Notes: generated by a model not told the origin, from the sequence alone. DNA of 11,484 nucleotides from Pseudomonadota bacterium (GCA_022360105.1 JAKSDL010000037.1:1-11484); one strand, 5' to 3'; counted from the stretch's first letter, positions 1 through 7,508 are shown. Made by a program: numbers and translations.

Positions 1-955
1 CAACGGTTCGTGGTTTGGCTTTCGGTTTCTTCTCTTTTGTTATGATCAGTTTTTCAAGTTGTTCTATAATCTCTCCAACCCTGATTTCAGCAGTCATATC
101 GTCATTCTTCAGCATAAAAACCAAGGTTCTCAAGATGTCGGTACCCCTGAGAACAACATCTGCTAATTCATTGTCGTACTTTTGAACTCCCTTTCGGATT
201 TGATCGAATATCGTTTCCATCTTATGGGAGATTCGAGTGATAGTCCCCAGGCTCACATAATCGGATGTCCCTTTAATTGAATGGATGGCTCTGAAAACCT
301 CATTGATTGAATTTTCATCGTCCGGCGATTGTTCAAGGATCAGCAGGTTTTCTTCAATAGTCTCCAGATGCTCTTCCGCCTCCACCACAAAATCCGATTT
401 CAACTGGGGAGCGACTGACCTGATGCTCTTGCGAAATTCCAACAGGTCTTCATCAGGGCCTGCTTGAACCTTCGCAGGGGACTTTGCAACTGGTATCGGT
501 GCCGGTTTGCTAACTTCCGGTTTTGGCGGCTCGGGTGGAGGGCTTTTCGGCCTTGCTACTTCCGTGGGTTTGTCTTTTGTAAGTTCCAGTAAAGCAGAGA
601 GGGTATCGTCCAGTTTGTATTCGGACTTATTAGGCTCCAGCAGCTCGAACACCATCAACTTCAGCAAATCAATCGACGGCAGCAAGGTATCCATGATATC
701 AGAGGTAATTTTTAACTCCTCTCTTCTAATCATATCAAAGATCGATTCGATTCTGTGGGCTAGCTTACCAATATCATCCAGGTTTAAAAAACCGGCAGTC
801 CCTTTGATAGTGTGCATCACACGGAATATACCATTTACGATGCTCAGATCATCCGGGTTGCTTTCAATTGTCAACAGATCGTTTTCAATATCATCAAAAG
901 CTTCGTGGGATTCCTCCACAAAACCTTGAATCATATCGCTTAGGTCATCTGCCAT
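1..955 (-). CDS. cheA: CheA-type histidine kinase, N-terminal part with two Hpt domains (partial)
   Basis: The frame is open from an ATG at 953-955 to the left window edge, giving 318 residues with no stop. Residues about 5-108 form a phosphotransfer (Hpt/P1) domain with the motif HTIKGT, phospho-acceptor His48. A proline/lysine-rich linker follows (about 127-165). Residues about 183-295 form a second Hpt domain with HSIKGT, His225. Both keep the downstream helix pattern typical of CheA P1 (LAHRIESIFDMIR; ISHKMETIFDQIR). A second Lys/Pro-rich linker begins at about 307. Dimerisation, ATPase and CheW-like domains would lie beyond the edge, so CheA rather than a free Hpt protein is inferred from the Hpt type, the linker and the operon. 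In chemosensory arrays CheA autophosphorylates in response to receptors and passes phosphate to CheY and CheB. AGGA lies 7 nt before the ATG. The gene starts 53 nt after the cheY stop and is last of the operon genes visible. Confidence 0.9.
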   Translation of the reverse strand, partial: MADDLSDMIQGFVEESHEAFDDIENDLLTIESNPDDLSIVNGIFRVMHTIKGTAGFLNLDDIGKLAHRIESIFDMIRREELKITSDIMDTLLPSIDLLKLMVFELLEPNKSEYKLDDTLSALLELTKDKPTEVARPKSPPPEPPKPEVSKPAPIPVAKSPAKVQAGPDEDLLEFRKSIRSVAPQLKSDFVVEAEEHLETIEENLLILEQSPDDENSINEVFRAIHSIKGTSDYVSLGTITRISHKMETIFDQIRKGVQKYDNELADVVLRGTDILRTLVFMLKNDDMTAEIRVGEIIEQLEKLIITKEKKPKAKPRTV

Positions 956-1008
956 GTTAAAATCCTGGTTACTGTTTAAAATGAAGTACTGATAATCGGG
1001 TGTAGGGT

Positions 1009-1380
1009 CTACTTCCCGTCTAATAGCAGGTTAACATTTTCGACAAGGACTTCCGGTTTTACCGGCTTGATTAAATATAGGTTGGCTCCTGCCTTAAATC
1101 CTTTCATCTTATCTTCAGCTTCCGATTCTGTGGAAACTATCAGGAGAGGGATGTCTTTATATTTATCGGTTCCGCGGATTTCCTTACAGAATTCGTAGCC
1201 ATCCATTTTAGGCATATTGATATCCACAATCATCAAGTCAAAATCCGAATTCATTGCCTTTTCCAGTGCATCAAATCCGTTTTCCGCATCCACGGTAAAA
1301 AAACCTGCAGACTTAAGCATGACTGAGTGTAGATTTCGAACAATGGGGGAGTCATCAATTATTAAAATTCGCTTCGACAT
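1009..1380 (-). CDS. cheY: CheY-like single-domain response regulator
   Basis: This 123-residue protein is a lone receiver domain with no output domain. The acidic pocket is D9/D10, the phospho-acceptor is D53 (in IVDINMPKMDG), the switch residue is S83 (IVSTES), the aromatic switch position is Y102 and the conserved lysine is K105 (LIKP). All residues needed for phosphorylation are present. Family knowledge says such proteins accept phosphate from CheA and act on a motor or other effector; the sequence does not show which. It starts 17 nt after the HEAT gene stop, with AAGGAA 4 nt before the ATG, and is followed by cheA. It may be the output regulator, or a phosphate sink for one of the two CheA Hpt domains. 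Confidence 0.93.
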   Translation of the reverse strand: MSKRILIIDDSPIVRNLHSVMLKSAGFFTVDAENGFDALEKAMNSDFDLMIVDINMPKMDGYEFCKEIRGTDKYKDIPLLIVSTESEAEDKMKGFKAGANLYLIKPVKPEVLVENVNLLLDGK

Positions 1381-1397
1381 TCAATTCCTTGCATTCT

Positions 1398-3323
1398 TTA
1401 TTCTAGGTGATCTATTGCTTCTTCTACTACTTCAACCAATTCCTCATCGTCCGAATTCAGGAGCTGTTCCAGGTGTTTAATAACGGAGCTGTCACCCTGT
1501 TGCTTCAGGAACTCAACAGTTTCCAAGCGCACCCATGAAGATTCGTCTTCCAATAACGGTATTACGGAATCTACAACATTAAACTCTTCCAGTCCAGATA
1601 AGACTTGAATGAGCTCCACCTTCAATCGTTCGGAGGTAGAAGATTCCAGAAGCTCTTTAATAAAAGAAAGCGTGGATTCGTCTTTTGGCAAAGATCGAAT
1701 TGTACGAACTGCTTGCACCTGGACGGTATCCACAGGATCCGCAATCCCTTGGCGGATCAGATCCAACGTTGCCAGTTTTTGATTTGCAATCACCTTGAAT
1801 GAAATAACGCGGATCTCCACGCTCGGATCCTGCAAACCATCAACAAATTTGTCACTAATTTTGTCAGGATGGTGAATTCCAAAGTATTGAAAAGCTGTTT
1901 TTCGTTCCGATTTGCTAAAAGAATCCAAATACGGAGCAAGCAACGGAATTTGGTGGATTTCACCAATTCTAATCAATGCATCATCGACAGCCTCCTGCAC
2001 TTCCGGTACTTCATCTGCTAACTGATTCACAAGATCGTTGATAAACTCTTCGTTCTTCAGTCGCCCCATGGCATCAGCAGCACTGACACGTATTTCCGGT
2101 ATCTTGGAAGTCAGCAAAGATGAAATCTCTTTAACCGGTGCCGGTTTGAAATCATTATGTATGGCATCCAGGGTGATTCTGGGTAAGGTTTCATCCTTGG
2201 AACTCAGGAAATCTTTAATGATATCGAATCTTTCCTTACCGGAAGATCGGCCAATACAATCCAAAGCCGTGCATTTCTGTTCGAATGTGGCATCGTTATT
2301 TTCCAGGTACTGCTTTAAAGATGTTAGATCTTGAGGATCGATCTTTACGATTGAATTGACGATAGATTTGCGAGTATCGATACCATCTGCTTTTATCAAA
2401 TCGATCAGGGCAGACACTATTTTTTGGTTTTTGGAAAAACCCAAAATTTCAATAGCCTTCAACCGACAACCAATGTCACCCATAGTTGTCAACCGCATCA
2501 TCGCTTCTATCAATTTATCATCAAATAGATGCGAATAGTCTACATCCGGGTATGACGTGATGATCTCATAGATTACATTGAGTGTTTCGGTGCCAAACAA
2601 CTCCAGGGACTCTTCTTTGAGAAGATTTAACAGTTCCGGGAGAATAGTATTGTCAGCCAGTTTGGATAATGCCTGAATAGCCGACATCTTTATCATCAAG
2701 TCATCTTCCTGTATCAGCGGCAAAATGCTTTCAATGGCTTTTTTATTTCCCAGGCTGCCCATGCCGCTCAGTACCGCGCATTTCATCCAGTTTTCCGAAT
2801 CCAGATACTTTTCCAGTATCTCAAGATGTTCGTCGTTCCCAACTTTCCCTAAACCGTTTGCTGCCGCTGCTGCCACATTCAAATTTTCATCATTAAGTGC
2901 CTTAACCAGTATGTTCACACTTGTTTTGCTGGATATGTAAACCAGGTTATCTATGGCAAACATGCGAACATCGTGATCATCAGATTCCATGAGGTTCGCC
3001 AGAACAGGAACTGCCGGTTCTCCAAGGAGATTCATTATTTCCGATGCGTGGTTGCGAAGCCTTACATTTTCCGTAGCCAAAGCGGGAGCTATCTGCTCTG
3101 CCACCTGTTCTCCACCGATTTTTACCAAAGCATCGGCACAGGCTTCTGAAACAGAGATTGCCTGATCTTCCAATCCTTTTACAAGGTGAGGAATAGCTTC
3201 AGTCACTTTTTCATAACCAAGGTCTTCAGCTGCGTACCTGCGAACTTTTTCATCCTCGTGCTGCAGGTCTTCAATTAATTTTTGAACGGCACTGTTAATT
3301 CCAAGATTTCGGTGCTTATCCAT
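1398..3323 (-). CDS. All-HEAT-repeat protein embedded in the chemosensory operon
   Basis: The 641-residue product consists from end to end of about 30-35-residue helical hairpin repeats, roughly 18-20 of them. The pattern is that of HEAT/PBS-lyase-type repeats: a short acidic turn, then VR..A...L, then a second helix such as AIPHLVKGL or AVPVLANLM. Typical units start near residues 13, 45 and 76 (EKVRRYAAEDLG, VSEACADALVKIG, VRLRNHASEIMNLLG) and the last ends at the C-terminus. I see no signal peptide, membrane segment or catalytic domain, so it is probably a cytoplasmic binding or scaffold protein, with an overall acidic surface. It lies 117 nt after cheR and 17 nt before cheY, so co-expression with chemotaxis proteins is likely. 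Its partner is unknown; array scaffolding or binding of CheA, CheY or receptors is inference. The start is the first in-frame ATG after an upstream in-frame TGA, with only a poor ribosome binding site. Confidence 0.88.
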   Translation of the reverse strand: MDKHRNLGINSAVQKLIEDLQHEDEKVRRYAAEDLGYEKVTEAIPHLVKGLEDQAISVSEACADALVKIGGEQVAEQIAPALATENVRLRNHASEIMNLLGEPAVPVLANLMESDDHDVRMFAIDNLVYISSKTSVNILVKALNDENLNVAAAAANGLGKVGNDEHLEILEKYLDSENWMKCAVLSGMGSLGNKKAIESILPLIQEDDLMIKMSAIQALSKLADNTILPELLNLLKEESLELFGTETLNVIYEIITSYPDVDYSHLFDDKLIEAMMRLTTMGDIGCRLKAIEILGFSKNQKIVSALIDLIKADGIDTRKSIVNSIVKIDPQDLTSLKQYLENNDATFEQKCTALDCIGRSSGKERFDIIKDFLSSKDETLPRITLDAIHNDFKPAPVKEISSLLTSKIPEIRVSAADAMGRLKNEEFINDLVNQLADEVPEVQEAVDDALIRIGEIHQIPLLAPYLDSFSKSERKTAFQYFGIHHPDKISDKFVDGLQDPSVEIRVISFKVIANQKLATLDLIRQGIADPVDTVQVQAVRTIRSLPKDESTLSFIKELLESSTSERLKVELIQVLSGLEEFNVVDSVIPLLEDESSWVRLETVEFLKQQGDSSVIKHLEQLLNSDDEELVEVVEEAIDHLE

Positions 3324-3440
3324 TCTGCATCAGAGCTAAGTTTCAAAAAATATCCCGCTGATAATCTTCAGGGTTTTGATTTTTACGTCCCTCCTACTAA
3401 GCAACAAAAAGACCAAATCAATTAAATCAGTTTAATCCAT

Positions 3441-4283
3441 CTATTTTTGATATGACAGAGATTTTTTTAGTTTGATCAGCTTAAAGGTTGCGCTGATTTT
3501 TCCTACCGATTCCGAGTGTCCCAGGAAAATAAATCCACCTGGTGCCAGACAATCGTAGATCGAATTTATTACCTGCTTTCTGGCTTTATCATCAAAATAA
3601 ATAAGGACATTTCGGCAAAATACAAAATCCATATCACTGAAGGACCGAATAGCTTTGCGATCCATCAGGTTCAAATAATCAAACCGTACATTGTCCTTTA
3701 CATCTTCATTGATATGAAATTTTGATTCGTTGCAGGAAAAGTATTTGCCAAGAATTTTTGGAGAAACGTCCTTAACAGCTCGCTTTTCATATAACCCACG
3801 TCTTGCCTTTTCCAGCACTTTATGGTCGATATCTGTGGCAAACAGGTTGATTTTCCATTTTGAAAAATCTTCCAAGTGCTCTTTAAGAAGGATGTAGATA
3901 GTGTAAGGTTCTTCGCCGGAAGAGCAACCAGCACTCCAGATATTTAAGATGTAGTCATTTCTGGCTCTTTTTGCTTTGCACACCATGGGAAGGGCTTCTT
4001 CGGCAAAAGATTCCAATTGGGGAAGATAGCGAAAAAAATAGGTCTCGTTTGTGGTTAGAGAAGCGATCAGCTCTTTCATCTCGTCACTGTTTCCACCCAG
4101 TTTTAATAGTCTGAAATAGTTACGTGGAGATTGCGTATTCGTTGCTTTGATCCGTTTGGCTATCCTCTTTTCAATGAAATAGAACTTCTTTTCATCAAAG
4201 AACAGCCCGCTGGCATCTGCAATCAAATCCCTGATCGGGACAAGTTCATCAAACGTCAAATTTTGAGCTATTTCTAATGGCAT
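3441..4283 (-). CDS. cheR: Chemotaxis protein methyltransferase CheR
   Basis: The 280-residue length is normal for CheR. The helical N-terminal domain (about 10-75) precedes TTNETYFFR (77-85), then the S-adenosylmethionine-binding Rossmann domain with SAGCSSGEE (117-125), ATDID (149-153), FCRNVLIYF (222-230) and PGGFIFLGHSES (248-259). These are the signature motifs of CheR, which methylates receptor glutamates to adapt signalling. No TPR or other C-terminal extension is present; the protein ends in a short lysine-rich tail. The start ATG lies inside the end of cheB (10-nt overlap), with GGGAA 6 nt upstream, so expression is probably coupled to cheB. Methylatable receptors must be encoded elsewhere, since none is in the window. 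Confidence 0.96.
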   Translation of the reverse strand: MPLEIAQNLTFDELVPIRDLIADASGLFFDEKKFYFIEKRIAKRIKATNTQSPRNYFRLLKLGGNSDEMKELIASLTTNETYFFRYLPQLESFAEEALPMVCKAKRARNDYILNIWSAGCSSGEEPYTIYILLKEHLEDFSKWKINLFATDIDHKVLEKARRGLYEKRAVKDVSPKILGKYFSCNESKFHINEDVKDNVRFDYLNLMDRKAIRSFSDMDFVFCRNVLIYFDDKARKQVINSIYDCLAPGGFIFLGHSESVGKISATFKLIKLKKSLSYQK

Positions 4284-5371
4284 ACAGAGTTCCCAATTAA
4301 TTCAACAATTTTGCTTGCAATCTTATCCTGATGCAATGTGAATTCAGCTCCCTCCAATTCGATCACTTTCCTGGGCATGCCAAACACCACGCAGCTTTCT
4401 TCTGCTTCAGCAATGGTATGCCCCCCAATGTGCCTCAAATCAGTTAATGCCTGGGCACCGTCACTTCCCATACCTGTCAACATAACTCCCAGCCACTGGT
4501 TACCGGCATTTTCCAATAAAGACCGGAATAAAACCTCGACTGAGGGTATATAAAGACTATTTACGGGCTGATTGACGACCTCAATTCCGTGATAGGCGTC
4601 CGAATGTTTCACCACCCTAAGATGCCTACCTCCGGGAGCAATGTAAATAACACCATTTTGTATGGCCTCGCCGTTTTCAGCCTCTTTGACTTTTAAGGCA
4701 CAAATTCCATCCAACCTGTTGGCGAAGGAATAGGTAAACTTCTCAGGCATATGTTGAGCAATGATAACGCTGCCTTTGAAATCTGAAGGCAGGGCAGGCA
4801 AAATTGACATCAATGCCCTGGGACCGCCGGTTGAAACGCCTATTGCCACTATCGATGAAGGGGTGGCGAGCCTCTCATGTCTTGAACGGTTTAACGACTG
4901 TTTAATCCTCTCTATGACTTTGGTTTTCTTTTCAGTTTTCCGCCAGGCTTTGCTCTTGGTTCGGAGTCTTCGCTTGTAACGTGCCGCAATACGGACTTTT
5001 TTGCGAATGATATCCGCTTGCAAAGCAATGTCCAGGGAAATTGATCCGGAAGGCTTTTGAAAAAAGTCAAACGCCCCGACTGCCAAAGCTTCTATTGTTT
5101 CATCTGCTGAATCACTTGTTAAAGCACTAACCATCACAACCGGACAGGGCATCTCCTGCATGATTCGCTTCAATGCTTCCAAACCGTTCATTTTCGGCAT
5201 GTTGATATCCATGGTGACGACATCCGGTTGGTGCTCTTTGACCAGTTGAAGCGCCTCCTGACCATTTTGCGCCGTTGCAATAACTTCAAGATCAGGGTCC
5301 AGTTCAAGGATCTTTTTTATTTCAGTCCGCATAAAGGCGGAATCATCAACGACTAGTGCCTTGAATCTCAT
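4274..5371 (-). CDS. cheB: Protein-glutamate methylesterase/glutaminase CheB
   Basis: The 365-residue product has a receiver domain (1-about 120; D9/D10, phospho-acceptor D55 in TMDINMPKMNG, S82, K106), a linker (about 121-170) and a methylesterase domain. The catalytic triad is visible as S180 (GVSTGGP), H207 (AQHMP) and D304 (TGMGSDG). CheB removes methyl groups from receptor glutamates, and phosphorylation of the receiver by CheA activates it. Between residues 123 and 167 about 21 of 45 residues are Lys or Arg, which is unusually basic. The start ATG overlaps the cheW stop (ATGA, 4 nt) and has no good ribosome binding site of its own, pointing to translational coupling. The gene overlaps cheR at its 3' end. 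Confidence 0.97.
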   Translation of the reverse strand: MRFKALVVDDSAFMRTEIKKILELDPDLEVIATAQNGQEALQLVKEHQPDVVTMDINMPKMNGLEALKRIMQEMPCPVVMVSALTSDSADETIEALAVGAFDFFQKPSGSISLDIALQADIIRKKVRIAARYKRRLRTKSKAWRKTEKKTKVIERIKQSLNRSRHERLATPSSIVAIGVSTGGPRALMSILPALPSDFKGSVIIAQHMPEKFTYSFANRLDGICALKVKEAENGEAIQNGVIYIAPGGRHLRVVKHSDAYHGIEVVNQPVNSLYIPSVEVLFRSLLENAGNQWLGVMLTGMGSDGAQALTDLRHIGGHTIAEAEESCVVFGMPRKVIELEGAEFTLHQDKIASKIVELIGNSVCH

Positions 5372-6972
5372 GAATCCATGCTAATTTGCGCATGTGCTTT
5401 TTGTTCATAAGTCAGCTGTGCTTTTTCATCTTCCTCTTCAAGGAACTCCAATTCCCGGCGAATTTCTTCCAGTTCCTCTTCGTCTTCTTCCAGTGTTTGT
5501 GCTTGAAGCAGAGTGGTTTCGATGTCCATCAGGACCACGATATCGTCCGATTCATCAATCTTCCCAATACCTTCAATAAAAATATTGCCTTTTTGTTTGA
5601 TCAAATCGGAAGGTTGTTCAAAGCTGGACAGCAAAACCTTTCGAATCCCCAGTACCTTCGAAACCAACAAACCCGCAGATTCCTTACCAGCCTTGACAAT
5701 GAGTATTCTTGCGTCTTTGGTGAGTTTTCTTCTTTTTCTATCAACCAGCAGACCTACCTCTACAATTGAGATAACATCTCCTCGCAGGTTGATAATTCCT
5801 TTAATATAGGGAGGTGCTTTAGGGACAGGTACAGTCTTTATCACTTTGATGACCTCATTTGTGTCCGCTACCTTAATTGCATAACGCTCATCGGCTACTA
5901 TGAACTCCAAAATACCAACTGTAGATTCTCGTTCAATCTGTTCGGTTTCTTCAAGCTCCGTGGAATATTCCAGTTCTCTGAGCTGATTAAGTTCAATCTC
6001 AGTGAACAATTTCTCCAATTCCAACAGCATGATGATGAGGCTTTCATCATTTCTCCTGAATTTAAACACACCTTTTAATTGCTCGCTTTGGGCTTTGTTG
6101 ATGTTTATTGGCGATCCGACAATTTCATCTTCCAGTACAAAAAAGATCTCGCTGATATCATCCACTATCAATCCCAGCTTGATGCCGTAAAGATCTCGCT
6201 TAATAATAATTACCTGGCTGTCCGGGGTCACTGTCATTTTACCGCTCCCCAGTCTTTCTCCAAGCCTGACAACAGGAACTACCGAGTTTCTGAGATAAAA
6301 AATGCCGTCAACCAGATCTTCCATATCAGGTACTTCCGTAAGCTCAGGAATAAATATAATTTCCTCAACATACTTACTTTCCAAGGTATAGTGCTCTTCA
6401 CCGATTTTAAAACTGACCAGGGGAATTTCTTTTACCCAGCTATCCCTGGACTTGGAGCCGGTTTCGACAATTTCCTGGCTGAATTTTATCTCTCCTTCAA
6501 CCACAAAATCTTTATCATCTATCAATTTCTGGTGATGCAGGGTGAGAAGAATCTTCTCGTTGGGAAGTTTGAAAGAACTGGAAATGAACTTCTTATGTTC
6601 CAGTTTAGCCATTGGTGGAGCTTTCTGCAGTTTGCCAGCCGCCATGCTTTCTATGGAGGCAATCCTGTCTACCAGCATTCCCACTAGAATTCCATTGGTG
6701 AGTATAACCACAATCCGGGTATCCGGAGTTTCTTCCATAGGCTCCAAACCAAACCGTTTGCGCATATCTATAATTGAAATTACATCTCCCCTCAAGTTGA
6801 TAATCCCCAAAAAATAATCCGGTGTGCGAGGAACCTCGGTAATTGTTTGGGGCGGTATAATGCTTTCAACACACATGATGTCGACACCGAACAGTTCTTC
6901 ACCGATACTGAAGGTAACGTAGCGAAGAGTGCTTTCCAGGCTTGAATCTACGACTGTCGGTAAATGTTCCAT
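5368..6972 (-). CDS. cheW: Triple-CheW-domain coupling protein with acidic C-terminal tail
   Basis: The 534-residue product contains three tandem CheW (SH3-like) domains instead of the usual single one of about 150 residues. They lie at about 15-152, 180-323 and 350-490. Domains 1 and 3 carry the classical core GIINLRGDVISI (56-67 and 392-403). Domain 2 has a diverged version, YLRNSVVPVV at 226-235, which lacks the glycine of NLRG. A Glu-rich linker (about 325-350) separates domains 2 and 3. Residues 495-516 hold 15 acidic residues out of 22, predicted as a charged helix or coiled coil. CheW couples receptors to CheA; several domains in one chain could bridge several partners (inference). This is the first gene of the operon. 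AAAGGAG lies 11 nt before the ATG, a rather long spacing. It overlaps cheB by 4 nt. Confidence 0.93.
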   Translation of the reverse strand: MEHLPTVVDSSLESTLRYVTFSIGEELFGVDIMCVESIIPPQTITEVPRTPDYFLGIINLRGDVISIIDMRKRFGLEPMEETPDTRIVVILTNGILVGMLVDRIASIESMAAGKLQKAPPMAKLEHKKFISSSFKLPNEKILLTLHHQKLIDDKDFVVEGEIKFSQEIVETGSKSRDSWVKEIPLVSFKIGEEHYTLESKYVEEIIFIPELTEVPDMEDLVDGIFYLRNSVVPVVRLGERLGSGKMTVTPDSQVIIIKRDLYGIKLGLIVDDISEIFFVLEDEIVGSPININKAQSEQLKGVFKFRRNDESLIIMLLELEKLFTEIELNQLRELEYSTELEETEQIERESTVGILEFIVADERYAIKVADTNEVIKVIKTVPVPKAPPYIKGIINLRGDVISIVEVGLLVDRKRRKLTKDARILIVKAGKESAGLLVSKVLGIRKVLLSSFEQPSDLIKQKGNIFIEGIGKIDESDDIVVLMDIETTLLQAQTLEEDEEELEEIRRELEFLEEEDEKAQLTYEQKAHAQISMDS

Positions 6973-7180
6973 TTGGTCGGTTACTCCTTTAGAAATTCTT
7001 GTATTCTCTTATCCAATCTGTTGTTACGAAATCTATCACCCAAAAAACAATTCGTATCTTAAGATGACGGTCAATCGAATTTAATTCGTTCTTTTTTCAA
7101 TGCACCTCTATCGATGACTATAACTATTGGCCATAGATCATTTCTATCTAAACTTCGTGCATCTCAGTTAATAGAACATC

Positions 7181-7201
7181 AATCCCTATAATTGAGGGAT
7201 T
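7181..7201. promoter_or_regulatory. Perfect 7-bp dyad, possible regulator binding site
   Basis: AATCCCT and AGGGATT form perfect inverted arms separated by the 7-bp centre ATAATTG. No T-run follows directly, so it does not look like a terminator. Its centre is about 113 bp upstream of the start predicted for the sigma-54 promoter, within the usual range for an enhancer-binding-protein site. Which protein binds, if any, is unknown. Confidence 0.4.
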
Positions 7202-7276
7202 CTTGCAGCAGTATGCGTTTTTTACTATCATACAAGAGTGTATAAAACAATGGTGAACTTATAAAGCACAAATTCT

Positions 7277-7293
7277 TTGGCACTTCAATTGCT
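7277..7293 (+). promoter_or_regulatory. Sigma-54 (RpoN) -24/-12 promoter match
   Basis: TTGGCAC-TTCAA-TTGCT reproduces the RpoN consensus TGGCAC-N5-TTGCW exactly, with GG at 7279-7280 and GC at 7291-7292 at the required spacing. Transcription would start near 7304, rightward, leaving a leader of about 205 nt before the phosphopantetheinyl transferase ATG. By a rough base-frequency estimate a perfect match has about a 1% chance of occurring anywhere on both strands of this window, and much less in this intergenic stretch. Function depends on the host having rpoN and an enhancer-binding protein. Confidence 0.6.
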
Positions 7294-7508
7294 GAAGGAT
7301 ACATCTGACTTATTTTTTCACAGTCATCACATCAAATATAAACCTTTTAATTTCAGAACGCTACAAAAGACTTCGAAGCAAGATAAACTGAATCCCTTCA
7401 TTACTGACCTTGTTGTAGCTTTAAGATTGAAGAACAATGGAACAGATGGCAGATTGATTATCACAGTAATAATTATGAAAAGACAACCCGATCAGTATTT
7501 TAATAACC

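Larger units (their letters stand above)
6973..7508. other. Divergent intergenic region between the che operon and the phosphopantetheinyl transferase gene
   Basis: This 536-bp stretch carries no convincing protein gene. It must hold the start signals for the che operon (leftward) and the transferase (rightward). Visible elements are AAAGGAG before cheW (6984-6990), a 10-bp palindrome ATCTTAAGAT (7056-7065), a 7-bp dyad (7181-7201) and a sigma-54 promoter match (7277-7293). I found no good sigma-70 or flagellar sigma-28 promoter facing cheW. The weak candidates, such as TTGTTT-18-TAACAA at about 7028-7057 on the minus strand, are not convincing. Confidence 0.6.

Noticed and set aside
507..929. 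140-codon plus-strand ORF at the left end
   Set aside because: It is antisense to the dual-Hpt CheA frame and Ser-rich as expected from the reverse of acidic/Leu codons.
3340..3400. Possible sigma-28 (FliA) promoter ahead of the HEAT gene
   Set aside because: The TAAA-like and GATTATC-like parts do not match the TAAAGTTT/GCCGATAA consensus well in bases or spacing.
5386..5769. Open frames on the plus strand across the cheW, cheB, cheR and HEAT genes (the one given here and others such as 6079-6687)
   Set aside because: They lie antisense to genes with clear family motifs in the other strand and have no motifs or start signals of their own.
7056..7065. 10-bp palindrome ATCTTAAGAT upstream of cheW
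   Set aside because: It is perfect but short and AT-rich, cannot be extended, and is not placed against a recognisable promoter.
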